Below are positions 6,517 to 15,775 of a stretch of DNA of 47,625 nt, piece after piece (positions within the stretch are counted from its first letter, which is position 1; the number at the start of each line of letters is the position of its first letter). The translations under genes were made by a program, and so were the position numbers. Under the pieces are notes generated by a model. That model made no database searches. It worked only from the letters and a program-made list of their open reading frames with translations, and was not told the DNA's origin. The stretch spans positions 1 to 47,625 of the forward strand of contig CAZJWK010000009.1 in the NCBI GenBank assembly GCA_964549595.1, read 5' to 3'. Source of the DNA: CAZQQN01 sp964549595 (GTDB taxonomy: Bacteria > Bacteroidota > Bacteroidia > CAILMK01 > CAYYUA01).

Positions 6517-7866
6517 CTATCGGGGAAAATTCAATTTTTCCCCTTTTCCCTCGCTAACGATTGCCCCTTCCTGGTATACCAAATGGCCATTAACAAAAGT
6601 ATGGGTAACACTGGCGGGGAATGTTCTGCCCTCAAAGGGTGACCAGCCACAAGTTGAAAAAATATTTTCCTGATTGACGGGTTGCCTTTTGTTGAGGTCT
6701 ACCAACAGGCAGTCCGCTTTGTAACCCTCTTTTAAAAATCCCCTTTCTTCCACTTGGTAGTTCAAAGCCGGGTTATGGCACATTTTCTCCACAATGACAG
6801 GTAACGAGATGTCTCCCTGCCGGAAGTATTCCAAAAGTAACGGGAGGTTAAACTGAATCATCGGAATACCGCCAGGAGCTTCCAAGTGAGGTTGGTTTTT
6901 TTCTTTCAGGGTATGAGGCGCATGGTCTGAAGCAATTTGATCGATAGAACCCTCTAAAAGCCCTTCCCATAAAGCTTTTCGATGTTCCGGGTTCTTGATT
7001 GCCGGAAAGCATTTGATTTTATTACCCAACCTTTCATAATCTTCCGAAGAAAAGTGTAAATGATGTACGCAAACCTCTGTAGTAATCTGTTTAGAACCTG
7101 GCCTGCCTCCTTCATTGAAAAGCGGGATTTCATCAGCGGTCGTTAAATGTAATACATGGAGACGAGTATTTTTTTCCCTTGCCAGGGAAATCGCCTTTTT
7201 AGAAGCTTCAAAACAGGCTTTGGCATCACGAATTTCAGGATGTGCTTCAATAGGAATCTCATCCCCGTATTTTTGCCGAACCTTCTTAAAATTTTCTGCA
7301 ATGATGGCTTCATCTTCCGCATGGATGGCCACAAGGTGACGGGAATTCCCGAAAATTTCGCTAAGTGTCGCCTCATCATCCACAAGCATGTTGCCTGTAG
7401 AAGAGCCCATAAAAATTTTTACCCCGCATAGGTTTTCCTCATTGGCCTGCTTGATTTCTTCAAGATTATCATTGGAAGCACCGAGGTAAAAGGCATAATT
7501 GTTATATGAAAATTTGTCAGCCAACTTATGTTTTTCCCGTACACGGTCAAGCGTGGTGGCCTGGGGAATGGTGTTGGGCATTTCCATAAAGGAAGTGACA
7601 CCACCCGCAACAGCAGCAGCTGATTCTGAACGAATAGTTCCTTTGTGGGTCAGACCGGGTTCCCGAAAATGCACATGGTTATCAATAATCCCCGGTAAAA
7701 GGTATTTCCCTTTGGCAGGAATTTCCTTAAAGTTACCCTGAAGGCCACTTATTGAATTGGCTATCCGGTCTATGTAGCCATTATTAAGCAAGACATCCGC
7801 GGTAAAAATTTGCCCTTCATTAACCACCAAAGCCTCCTTTATCAAAATGGGAACCGCTGATTCCAT
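6517..7866 (-). CDS. pyrC: Dihydroorotase (amidohydrolase type)
   Basis: 449-residue enzyme of pyrimidine synthesis that cyclises N-carbamoyl-aspartate to dihydroorotate. Metal ligands are visible: HVH in DNHVHFREPG (His64, His66), the lysine of GVKIFMGSSTG that is carbamylated in class I enzymes, later histidines (AIHAED, LHVLHLT) and the catalytic aspartate of SDHAPHT. The length and these motifs make an active enzyme more likely than the inactive dihydroorotase-like homologue. It lies 72 bp downstream of dnaN on the same strand and could share its transcript; no separate promoter was seen. Confidence 0.93.
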   Translation of the reverse strand: MESAVPILIKEALVVNEGQIFTADVLLNNGYIDRIANSISGLQGNFKEIPAKGKYLLPGIIDNHVHFREPGLTHKGTIRSESAAAVAGGVTSFMEMPNTIPQATTLDRVREKHKLADKFSYNNYAFYLGASNDNLEEIKQANEENLCGVKIFMGSSTGNMLVDDEATLSEIFGNSRHLVAIHAEDEAIIAENFKKVRQKYGDEIPIEAHPEIRDAKACFEASKKAISLAREKNTRLHVLHLTTADEIPLFNEGGRPGSKQITTEVCVHHLHFSSEDYERLGNKIKCFPAIKNPEHRKALWEGLLEGSIDQIASDHAPHTLKEKNQPHLEAPGGIPMIQFNLPLLLEYFRQGDISLPVIVEKMCHNPALNYQVEERGFLKEGYKADCLLVDLNKRQPVNQENIFSTCGWSPFEGRTFPASVTHTFVNGHLVYQEGAIVSEGKGEKLNFPR

Positions 7867-7938
7867 AAACCAATTAAGAATGATAAATCCCGGAACTGAA
7901 GCTACACAAGCTAATTAGGCCTTCCTATTATTATGATT

Positions 7939-9156
7939 CTAAAACTCCTCTTCCTCGCTTTCCGAACTTTCACTTTCCTCACCGGCACTGGCAGATTCAC
8001 TTGCTTCTTCACCGCCGGCAGTCTCCCCCGACTCCTCTTCATAGTTTAACACTATTGGCATTAAAAGCATTAATACATCTTCACCATCCTCCATTTCAGC
8101 AGGCCGCAGAATACCAGGCCTATTGTGTTGGGAGAGAGAAATGGTGACATCATCCGTTTCCAGAATCGATAACATATGGATAAGGAAACTGGCATTGAAA
8201 CCAATTTCTATGTCTCCTCCATCAAATTCGCAGGAAAGCCTCTCAAAACCTTCATTGGCAAAATCCAGATCCTGAGCAGTTAATTGCAGTTCACTGCCTG
8301 AAATTTTAAACCTGACCTGGTATGTGGTTTTGTTGGAAAAAATCGCAATCCTCTTTAGGGAATTCACCAATTCGGTACGATTAATTCTAAGGGTGTACGG
8401 GGCATCTTCTGGAATAGCCGCATTATAATCCGGAAACCTCTCATCTATGAGGCGGCAGATTAATTGAAATTCCCCAAATTGGAAAAGGGCATTGGTCTTA
8501 TTGTAATCGACATGGACAGAAGTATCGGTTTCAGGCAATGAATTTTTCAGCAGGTTAAGGGCTTTCCTGGGCAGTATAAAGCTGTCCTCTTCTTCCGCTT
8601 GTACATCATTTCGGGTATACTTAACCAGCTTATTACCATCAGTGGATACAAACTTGAAATCCTCAGGACTCATTTTTACAAATTGCCCCATAAGCGCAGG
8701 CCTCAGCTCATCATTGCCAATGGCAAAATAAGTGGTGTTTATGGCCTTGTTTAAAATCCTTGAGTCCAATGAAACAGAGGATTTGCCTTCCACCTCGGGG
8801 AATTTAGGAAAATCTTCAGCTCCTTCACCGGATATTTTATACTTACCATTATCAGAGGTGAGCTCAATCGCATTGTTGTCAGTATCTATGGTAAAAGTTA
8901 CGGGTTGTTCAGGCAGGGTCTTTAATATATCAATGATCAGTTTGGCCGGAATCGCAACACTGCCCTCTTCCTTGGCTTCCACTTGTATGGACGTCCGCAT
9001 TGATACCTCTAAGTCCGTACCGGTAACCGTCAGCTTTGATTCTTGGACTTCAAATAAAAAATACTCCAATATTGGTATTACAGCCCTTGAGCTTATGACC
9101 CCGTTAATTAACTGCAATTCCTTTAGCAACGATGACGTAGAGGCAATAAATTTCAT
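7939..9156 (-). CDS. dnaN: DNA polymerase III beta sliding clamp with acidic C-terminal tail
   Basis: Ring-shaped processivity clamp of the replicase, also a docking platform for repair proteins. The N-terminal start (MKFIASTSSLLKELQLINGV) and three-domain length match the family. The usual ending, MPMRL in many bacteria, appears here as LLMPIVLNY at about residue 370. A further 32 or so residues made almost wholly of Glu, Ser, Ala and Gly follow, ending SEEEEF. The tail is in frame and the upstream sequence is clean, so it is unlikely to be a sequencing error. It is 64 bp after the DUF4340 gene and probably also has its own promoter (9216-9244). Confidence 0.97.
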   Translation of the reverse strand: MKFIASTSSLLKELQLINGVISSRAVIPILEYFLFEVQESKLTVTGTDLEVSMRTSIQVEAKEEGSVAIPAKLIIDILKTLPEQPVTFTIDTDNNAIELTSDNGKYKISGEGAEDFPKFPEVEGKSSVSLDSRILNKAINTTYFAIGNDELRPALMGQFVKMSPEDFKFVSTDGNKLVKYTRNDVQAEEEDSFILPRKALNLLKNSLPETDTSVHVDYNKTNALFQFGEFQLICRLIDERFPDYNAAIPEDAPYTLRINRTELVNSLKRIAIFSNKTTYQVRFKISGSELQLTAQDLDFANEGFERLSCEFDGGDIEIGFNASFLIHMLSILETDDVTISLSQHNRPGILRPAEMEDGEDVLMLLMPIVLNYEEESGETAGGEEASESASAGEESESSESEEEEF

Positions 9157-9215
9157 AACACCTGCATTTTAAACTTAAATTTTCAAGAATATCCACTGAG
9201 TCTTTCAATAAAGTA

Positions 9216-9244
9216 CAAAACTAATTTATTTTTTCCGAATCAAA
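9216..9244 (-). promoter_or_regulatory. Candidate internal promoter for dnaN
   Basis: On the minus strand TTTG (9244-9241), a 17-nt spacer and TAGTTTTG (9223-9216) match the Bacteroidota consensus, with the spacer slightly short. It overlaps the end of the upstream DUF4340 gene and would start transcription near 9209, about 50 nt before the dnaN ATG. Confidence 0.4.
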
Positions 9245-10243
9245 ATCCCGAAAACTTTTCAGAATCGGCTTGATTACCATGTGCTGGAGTATTAATACTT
9301 GCCTGGGCCGATGGCTTGCTATCGCGTAATAACGTTTTGTACTACTTGCGTTAGAACCTTTTTCTTCTTTGGGCATTGATCCCGCTTCATAAAGTTCAAC
9401 CCTTGTATCCGCTTTTTCCTTTCCCCTTATATTGAGCAATACACCAGGATCCACTGATTTGAGCGAGTCAAGATACTTTTTATTATCTTTTCCTTTTAAA
9501 GCCGTTTCAAACTGGATATTTTTAAACCGGACCAGGAATTTTTTGACGGCATTTAAGCTGGGATTTTTTAAAGTTTGGCCGGAAGCAGGATTTTTTATCT
9601 GAAAATTTTCTGACCCTTTTTTAGCCAGTATAAATGATGAATCCGGACGGTTTTTGTATTGAATGGCGACCTTCTTTATTTTTAAGGGATTGTAAGCCAA
9701 AACCTTCTTAGTACGCCATTTTTGGGAATCGACAAAATAACGTGAGCTCAAGTATCCGTAAAAACCAGGAATATGCGTGATATAAGGTTTTTTTTCTTCA
9801 TTGTTCATCGCCATGTAAGTACCCATTTCATCGGGGGTTTGATGCCCTACAAAATAAGACCTGACCAATTCATCCTTTTTGTAAATATCAACCTGTATGT
9901 TTCTGCTAGCCAGTTCTTTAATCACATTTTCCCGTGAATTCAAGGGAACAGGACTTTTTACTTCTACTTTTTTGATAGTGGTTAATAGGGTATTGATTTT
10001 AGTTTGATTGGCCTTGTATTCCCCATTAACCTTCCAACTTCCGGCTTGGGAACGTTCAAGGGTTACTGACCCCCCGCTCATATTGGCCAATTTAATTTTA
10101 TTAATAGCGGCTGTATCCTCCACTGAGAAGTTAGTGCTTTTGACACTTAAGGTGCTGTCTCGTTCTTTATTCACTACCCAGAATGCCAAACCTCCTACAA
10201 TAAGCAACACCAATGAAGGCAGTATTATTTTTTTAAAAACCAT
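9221..10243 (-). CDS. DUF4340 domain-containing membrane-anchored protein
   Basis: 340 residues: one N-terminal transmembrane anchor (about residues 5-24) and a periplasmic region of the DUF4340 type, with two repeats of a small domain (VTLERSQAGSWKVN and VAIQYKNRPDSSFILAKKG). DUF4340 proteins commonly follow GldG-like ABC transporter accessory genes and are presumed to be part of that complex. Here it follows gldG by 34 bp and precedes dnaN. Function is by association only; no enzymatic motif is visible. Confidence 0.85.
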   Translation of the reverse strand: MVFKKIILPSLVLLIVGGLAFWVVNKERDSTLSVKSTNFSVEDTAAINKIKLANMSGGSVTLERSQAGSWKVNGEYKANQTKINTLLTTIKKVEVKSPVPLNSRENVIKELASRNIQVDIYKKDELVRSYFVGHQTPDEMGTYMAMNNEEKKPYITHIPGFYGYLSSRYFVDSQKWRTKKVLAYNPLKIKKVAIQYKNRPDSSFILAKKGSENFQIKNPASGQTLKNPSLNAVKKFLVRFKNIQFETALKGKDNKKYLDSLKSVDPGVLLNIRGKEKADTRVELYEAGSMPKEEKGSNASSTKRYYAIASHRPRQVLILQHMVIKPILKSFRDFDSEKIN

Positions 10244-10277
10244 GGTTTATTAATTACAAACTTTTTAACAATTGAAT

Positions 10278-11981
10278 TTAACTACCGAATTTTTGCCTGC
10301 GAATAAAATTGTAAATAAAGCCAAAAAGGATCACAATCAACACCGGCCCTCCCAGGTTTAGTACTTGCCAGTAAAGCTTTTCTTCCTCTGCTTTGGCTTG
10401 ATTCAACCTGCGAAGAGAAAAATCTTTAGCCCGCAATTTCATGAGTCCGGATTCATCTAAAAGGTAATCAATGCAATTCAAAACAAATTCCTTATTGGCA
10501 AACGTGGTATTGGCAAACCGGTCTTTACCAAGCTCATAGACCCGGTCGCGCATCTGGCTAACTTGATTTCTAATAATATCCCCGTCCGAGACCACAATCA
10601 TTTTGGTGGAGGGGCTTTGGGTTTTAAGCTTGCCAAATTTCCCGGATTCTAAGGTTTTGGGTACCACCCTGTTTTTGAAGACTGAATTGAATTTCCCTTT
10701 CAGTAGTACTGCTACATTCTGGGGACCGGATCTGAATAAGCGCTTATTCATCTTATCCCGGATTTGCTGCATATTAATCCTAACCGGATGAGGCAATACC
10801 CGGGAATGATCGGATGTAGTTAGTAAAATTTCCTTTTTCACGTTTGGTGTACCGACCGTATCGATGGTATTGGCAAATCGAAACCAAACGCTGTTAAGGT
10901 TATTGGTAACGGGGTGGCTATTGTCAGGGTTAACCAAAAGGTAGTAGGGCCAGGGAATAAATTGCTTTTGACCCCTGCCGGTACGGCCGTCTCTAACCAC
11001 ATTTACTACGTGACTTTGTAAATCTTGTACTAAGTCCCGGTTAATCCTCACGCCGTATTTAAACAATTGATCCTTGAGGTTCAGTTTATATTTTCTGGTC
11101 ATTCCAACGCCCGAACGACTCAAGCTATCCATCTCCGCCATTAAATTTTCCACGAGCCAAAACACCTTTCCTCCTCGCATGACAAACTGATCAATCCGGT
11201 ATTTATCCAAAGGGGGGAATTTCTCACGGGGCTTGGCAATTACTGCCAGATCAAATTTCTGCAGTTCGCCAAATTTCAATTCCGATAATTTGATCCTTTT
11301 AACCTGATAATAATTGGACAAGGTACTCCGTATGTCCTTTGTTTGCCGCTTACCTAACTCTTTATGGTCCGTCAGAAAAGCAATCTTCTTACTTTTACCG
11401 GTTTGAAGTTTTTTTATGGTACTCATAATCCCATATTCCAAACCCACAATGGAATTATGGATTACTTTCTGAGGATTACGACCCCTTTGACTGTGTAGTA
11501 TTTGAAGAGGGGCTGTTTTGTTTTTGTAGAAAAATATGGCCCCAGGAAAAATCAATTTTTGGGCACTGCCTCCTTCCTTTTGGATCTGAAGATTCACAGG
11601 ATCCAAACCTTCCTTGGATAATTGCCGGTAACGCCGTCTTTTTTCTTTAGGATCTTCTACGTCACTGGGATTGATGAATTCGTATTCCAGTTTATCACCC
11701 GCATAAGCCTTCATCTCATTCAGGGTTTCCCTGGTGGATTTTTTCAATCGCCTAAAACCGGAAGGTAAATTTTCCTGACCAAGGTATATTTTGATGTAAA
11801 CAACATCATCAAGGTTTTCAAGTTTTTGGATGGTAGTTTGCGAAAGGGTATAACGGTTGTCCGTGGTCAAATCCAACCTTTCATGGTAAAACCGGGCTAA
11901 CACATTAATGGCTATAATTATGGTTACAATAATAACGAGCTGGATGTATGCTTGAAATTTTTGATAGGGGGCTTGCTTCAT
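10278..11981 (-). CDS. gldG: Gliding-motility ABC transporter auxiliary protein GldG
   Basis: 567 residues with transmembrane helices at each end (about 13-32 and 538-558) enclosing a large periplasmic ABC_transp_aux domain, the GldG arrangement. In Flavobacterium johnsoniae GldA, GldF and GldG form an ABC transporter linked to gliding motility; its substrate is unknown, and it is absent from some gliding Bacteroidota. It lies 22 bp after gldF and 34 bp before the DUF4340 gene. ATG at 11981 places the first helix just after a short basic start. Confidence 0.9.
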   Translation of the reverse strand: MKQAPYQKFQAYIQLVIIVTIIIAINVLARFYHERLDLTTDNRYTLSQTTIQKLENLDDVVYIKIYLGQENLPSGFRRLKKSTRETLNEMKAYAGDKLEYEFINPSDVEDPKEKRRRYRQLSKEGLDPVNLQIQKEGGSAQKLIFPGAIFFYKNKTAPLQILHSQRGRNPQKVIHNSIVGLEYGIMSTIKKLQTGKSKKIAFLTDHKELGKRQTKDIRSTLSNYYQVKRIKLSELKFGELQKFDLAVIAKPREKFPPLDKYRIDQFVMRGGKVFWLVENLMAEMDSLSRSGVGMTRKYKLNLKDQLFKYGVRINRDLVQDLQSHVVNVVRDGRTGRGQKQFIPWPYYLLVNPDNSHPVTNNLNSVWFRFANTIDTVGTPNVKKEILLTTSDHSRVLPHPVRINMQQIRDKMNKRLFRSGPQNVAVLLKGKFNSVFKNRVVPKTLESGKFGKLKTQSPSTKMIVVSDGDIIRNQVSQMRDRVYELGKDRFANTTFANKEFVLNCIDYLLDESGLMKLRAKDFSLRRLNQAKAEEEKLYWQVLNLGGPVLIVILFGFIYNFIRRQKFGS

Positions 11982-12003
11982 AATTTCAGCGCTTTCCTTT
12001 TTA

Positions 12004-12732
12004 CTACCATTTTCGGCTTTCCAGAACTGTTTTGGTGAACATTAGAAAGACCACTGTCAGACTAATAAAATAAACCAAATCACGTGTATCGATAACACCA
12101 CGGCTCATTGACTGGTAATGAGATTTGATGCTAATCGACTTCAGGATGGGGTCAAGCATACTTACACCTGCATATTCCCTTAACCAGGTAGTAAGGGCAT
12201 AAAGGGTAAAGCAAATGAAAACGGCAATGATAAAGGAAATGATTTGGTTGTTAGTCAATGAAGAGGCAAATAACCCTATGCTCACGTAACCACCACCCAG
12301 AAATAAAAGGCCAAGGTAGGAACCCCAGGTTCCCCCGATGTCTACATTACCAACCGGGTCTGCGAGAAAATAGACCGAATAAAAGTAAATAAGCGTTGGT
12401 AAAAGCGAAAAAATAACCAATAGCAAGGCAGAAAAATATTTACCCAAGACAATGGAAAAATCCGTAATAGGCTTGGTGGTGATAATCTCAAGGGTTCCTG
12501 TACTTCTTTCTTCGGCAAAAAAGCGCATGGTAATCGCAGGAATTAAAAACATGAATACCCAGGGGGCGATTTTAAACATTTCCTCTAAAGTGGCATATCC
12601 GTATTCAAAAATGTTAACACCGGGTAAAATCCAAACAAAAAGGCCGGTAGCAGTTAGAAAAACACTAATCACAATATAGGCGATCAGAGAGCTGAAGAAA
12701 ATGTTGATTTCCTTTTTCAGAATCGTTAGCAT
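12004..12732 (-). CDS. gldF: ABC transporter permease GldF
   Basis: 242-residue integral membrane protein of the ABC-2 permease type with about six hydrophobic helices. The segment MRFFAEERSTGTLEIITTKPITD is the conserved cytoplasmic coupling region of ABC-2 permeases of this branch. It should form the membrane channel for GldA. It lies 11 bp after gldA and 22 bp before gldG. The assignment to GldF rather than a generic Nos/Nat-type permease rests on the gldA and gldG neighbours. Confidence 0.9.
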   Translation of the reverse strand: MLTILKKEINIFFSSLIAYIVISVFLTATGLFVWILPGVNIFEYGYATLEEMFKIAPWVFMFLIPAITMRFFAEERSTGTLEIITTKPITDFSIVLGKYFSALLLVIFSLLPTLIYFYSVYFLADPVGNVDIGGTWGSYLGLLFLGGGYVSIGLFASSLTNNQIISFIIAVFICFTLYALTTWLREYAGVSMLDPILKSISIKSHYQSMSRGVIDTRDLVYFISLTVVFLMFTKTVLESRKW

Positions 12733-12743
12733 AGGGCTAATTC

Positions 12744-13673
12744 TTAAACATTTTCGCTTTTTGGTTGGGTTAATTCCTGGAATATTTGTTCAAGGGTTTC
12801 CGATTCTTCTGCCATTTCCAAAATGGGGTTTTGGTTAGCCACCGCAAATTCAAAAATTTTCTCGCTAAAATTTTCGCTATCATTTAAATTAGAACGCAGC
12901 AACCAGTATTGCGCTTTCGGTTTTACTTCAGTTACTCCTTCTATTTTTTCCAAGGCCTCCTCCTGGACCTCATTTTTAAACCGTACCTTGATAAACGTTT
13001 GACCAGCCATTCTATTGACCAATTTTTCAGTGGCTTCATCGGCTACCATTTGGCCGTTGCTCAGTATGATCACGCGATTGCACATAGCCTGGACTTCCTG
13101 CATGATATGAGAAGAAAGGATAACCGTCTTCTCCCGGCCTATTTCCTTTATAAGGTTGCGGATTTCAATGACTTGGTTAGGATCTAAACCGGACGTAGGT
13201 TCATCAAGTATCATTACCGGAGGATCATGAATCATGGCTTGTGCCAAACCCACCCGTTGCCGGAACCCTTTCGACAAAGCACCAATCTGTTTTTGTTTTT
13301 CCGGTTGAAGCCCTGTTAAATTGATCATTTCCCGGATACGGGCCCACTTACCTTTCTTAATACCGTACATCCCGGCTGTAAAGGATAGAAATTCTTCTAC
13401 GTACATCTCATCATACAAGGGATTGTTTTCAGGAAGGTAGCCAAGCGACTGCCTTACTTCTACAGTCTGCTGGTAAATGTCTTTTCCACAGACATAAGCT
13501 TCCCCTTCGGTTGGTGCGCTATAACAAGTAAGCATTTTCATACAGGTGGATTTACCCGCACCATTCGGGCCCAGAAGCCCAACAACGCCACCTTTTTCTA
13601 CCTGGAACGTGAGATGATCAACTGCGACTTGTTCACCAAAAACCTTGGTTAGGCCATTTGTTTCGATTGACAA
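12744..13673 (-). CDS. gldA: ABC transporter ATP-binding protein GldA (TTG start)
   Basis: 309-residue ABC ATPase that powers the GldFG membrane part. Walker A GPNGAGKST, signature LSKGFRQRVGLAQA and Walker B VMILDEPTSGLD are intact, followed by a regulatory C-terminal domain typical of ABC-2 exporters. The start is a TTG at 13673: no ATG or GTG occurs between it and the in-frame upstream stop, and the next Met lies past Walker A. An AAGGGG ribosome-binding sequence sits about 6 nt before the TTG. It is the first gene of the gldA-gldF-gldG-DUF4340-dnaN run. Confidence 0.93.
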   Translation of the reverse strand: MSIETNGLTKVFGEQVAVDHLTFQVEKGGVVGLLGPNGAGKSTCMKMLTCYSAPTEGEAYVCGKDIYQQTVEVRQSLGYLPENNPLYDEMYVEEFLSFTAGMYGIKKGKWARIREMINLTGLQPEKQKQIGALSKGFRQRVGLAQAMIHDPPVMILDEPTSGLDPNQVIEIRNLIKEIGREKTVILSSHIMQEVQAMCNRVIILSNGQMVADEATEKLVNRMAGQTFIKVRFKNEVQEEALEKIEGVTEVKPKAQYWLLRSNLNDSENFSEKIFEFAVANQNPILEMAEESETLEQIFQELTQPKSENV

Positions 13674-13826
13674 TTTAACCCCTTTTTTCAGTATAATAAT
13701 CAGTATTTAACGGGCTTTTGCCATTCCTTTTAGTGGATTAAGCGGAAAAAGCAAAAAATCCTTAGCAAAAACCAGACCTTAATCGTTTATTAATGGGTTT
13801 TAAGTGACCCATGCTTAATTATTGGT

Positions 13827-13834
13827 TAAATTTG
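13827..13834 (+). promoter_or_regulatory. Candidate -7 box for the metallophosphatase gene
   Basis: TAAATTTG is a full match to TAnnTTTG. No TTTG is seen at the right spacing upstream, so only the -7 box is supported. The predicted start of transcription (about 13841) lies after the long-frame ATG at 13811, which favours the ATG at 13859. Confidence 0.35.
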
Positions 13835-13858
13835 ATCTCCATTAAAAAGCAAAACTTT

Positions 13859-15775
13859 ATGGAAAGGGGTTTTAGTACATTGTTTAAAATTTTTTCAGGG
13901 ACGGTGATGACCTTCGCGTGCAATTTTTTGGGCGTACAAGCACAAGACATGTCGATTCCCAAGGTTTATTCCAACATCACCTACAACCAGGACGGCCAAA
14001 TGGGTATAAGAAGCGAAAGCGGGAATTTCTGGCCTTTGAAGAATCCTGAACCGGAATATACCCTTTCGCAAATGCGGGATAAAATTAAAGGCACCAAATC
14101 CGGTTTGGCCTTCAATTTCCAGAATTCAGACTTATCGGGCACCCTGTTTTATGGTTTTATAGACCAAAATACCTGGCGTTACCCATTGCCTGTTTTTTTC
14201 AAAAAAACCGCAGCCATTGAAAATGGAGAAGCCGCTATCAATATCAGGGATGACTTCAGCGGTAAATATGACATGGTCGGTTGGCAAGCCTCAAATAAGG
14301 GCACTTTAGGATACCGGGTTATCAACAGCAAGGGAAAGATGCTTTATGAGGGAAAGGTCACATTCGGTTTTTCAGAATCCAATGGATTTTATCGGGATAC
14401 GGGAATTATGGAAGGTCCTATGTTGCAGAAAGTTTCAGAGGAGGGTGTAACGGTTATGTTTAAAACGGATTTTCCGGCTAATCCCAAGGTAATGGTAAAG
14501 GGAAAAGCTTTTTCCGGAAAAGGCAATAGCAAATATCACGAGATCCAAATCAAAGGGTTAAGTCCTGGCAAAAGTTATACTTACCAGGTTCAGATCGGGG
14601 ATATTTCCCGCGAATACGAATTCCGGACAGCACCCAAAAAAGGAACCCAAAAGGCCTTCACATTTGCTTACGCCAGTGACAGCCGAGCCGGTCAGGGAGG
14701 TGGTGAAAGAAATATCAAAGGCACCAATGCCTATATCATGAAACGTATCGGAGCCCTCGCCAATCAAGAAAATGCGCAATTCTTACAATTTACCGGCGAC
14801 TTGATTAACGGCTATGGTACCAACCGCTCTTCCATGAACTTAGAATATGCCAATTGGAAAAGGGCACTGGATCCATTTACACACGAAATTCCTATTTTCG
14901 TGGGTTTTGGTAACCATGAAGCCTTCTTGCACCGTTTTGATAATGGTTCCCTTTATGGGGTCACGGTAGATAAATTCCCTTTTGACAGGAATTCCGCTGA
15001 AACATTGTTCTCAGATCATTTCGCCAACCCTGAAAATGGCCCCGAAAGCGAGGACGGCACTTATTACGACCCCCAAAAAGGGGAAAAAAATTTCCCGGAT
15101 TATAAAGAAACCGCTTTTCATTACCATTACGGCAATGTAGCCATGATCGTACTTAATTCGAATTATTGGTTTGCTCCATCTTTGGAGCAACATCCTGTCT
15201 CAGGTGGTAACCTCCACGGTTACATCATGGATAAGCAATTGGCTTGGTTGAAAGAAACCTTGAAGAAATACCAACAGGATAAGGGAATCGACCATATTTT
15301 TCTGACCCTCCATACCCCTTTTTTCCCAAATGGCGGCCATGTGGATGATGACATGTGGTATAACGGTCAAAACGGCCCACGGCCTCATGTCAATGGAAAG
15401 GCTGTAAAACAGGGAATCATAGAAAGAAGGGATGAAATGTTAAAATTGTTAGTCAATAAACATGAAAAGGTACGGGCTATTATAACAGGTGATGAACATA
15501 ACTATAACAGGCTCCCCATTCATCAAAAAATGGAACGGTATCCAGACCCATACAAGCCAGATAAATTGCCATTAAAAGACACTTTGTGGCAAATTAATAA
15601 CGGAGCAGCCGGAGCCCCTTATTATGCCCAGGAACCCACTCCATGGCAAGATGAAGTCAAAAATTTCACAACCCAGAATGCACTGGTTTTATTTCATGTA
15701 AACGGGGAATCCATCAAAGTGGAAGTTATTAATCCGGTTACGCTCGAAGTTTTTGATGAATTTACCCTTCGTTAG
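13859..15775 (+). CDS. Secreted purple acid phosphatase-like metallophosphoesterase
   Basis: 638 residues from ATG 13859: a signal peptide ending VQA/QD, a unique N-terminal region, a fibronectin-III-like domain (VTVMFKTDFPANP to YEFRTAPKK) as in purple acid phosphatases, and a metallophosphoesterase domain. Metal motifs in order: ASDSRAG, GDLINGYG, GNHEA, LTLHTPFF and TGDEHNYNR. The last replaces the usual GHxH with GDEH. Likely an exported phosphatase that frees phosphate from organic esters. No T9SS sorting domain is visible, so it may stay in the periplasm. The longer frame (ATG 13811) would bury the signal peptide. It converges on the next gene with overlapping stop codons. Confidence 0.85.
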   Translation: MERGFSTLFKIFSGTVMTFACNFLGVQAQDMSIPKVYSNITYNQDGQMGIRSESGNFWPLKNPEPEYTLSQMRDKIKGTKSGLAFNFQNSDLSGTLFYGFIDQNTWRYPLPVFFKKTAAIENGEAAINIRDDFSGKYDMVGWQASNKGTLGYRVINSKGKMLYEGKVTFGFSESNGFYRDTGIMEGPMLQKVSEEGVTVMFKTDFPANPKVMVKGKAFSGKGNSKYHEIQIKGLSPGKSYTYQVQIGDISREYEFRTAPKKGTQKAFTFAYASDSRAGQGGGERNIKGTNAYIMKRIGALANQENAQFLQFTGDLINGYGTNRSSMNLEYANWKRALDPFTHEIPIFVGFGNHEAFLHRFDNGSLYGVTVDKFPFDRNSAETLFSDHFANPENGPESEDGTYYDPQKGEKNFPDYKETAFHYHYGNVAMIVLNSNYWFAPSLEQHPVSGGNLHGYIMDKQLAWLKETLKKYQQDKGIDHIFLTLHTPFFPNGGHVDDDMWYNGQNGPRPHVNGKAVKQGIIERRDEMLKLLVNKHEKVRAIITGDEHNYNRLPIHQKMERYPDPYKPDKLPLKDTLWQINNGAAGAPYYAQEPTPWQDEVKNFTTQNALVLFHVNGESIKVEVINPVTLEVFDEFTLR

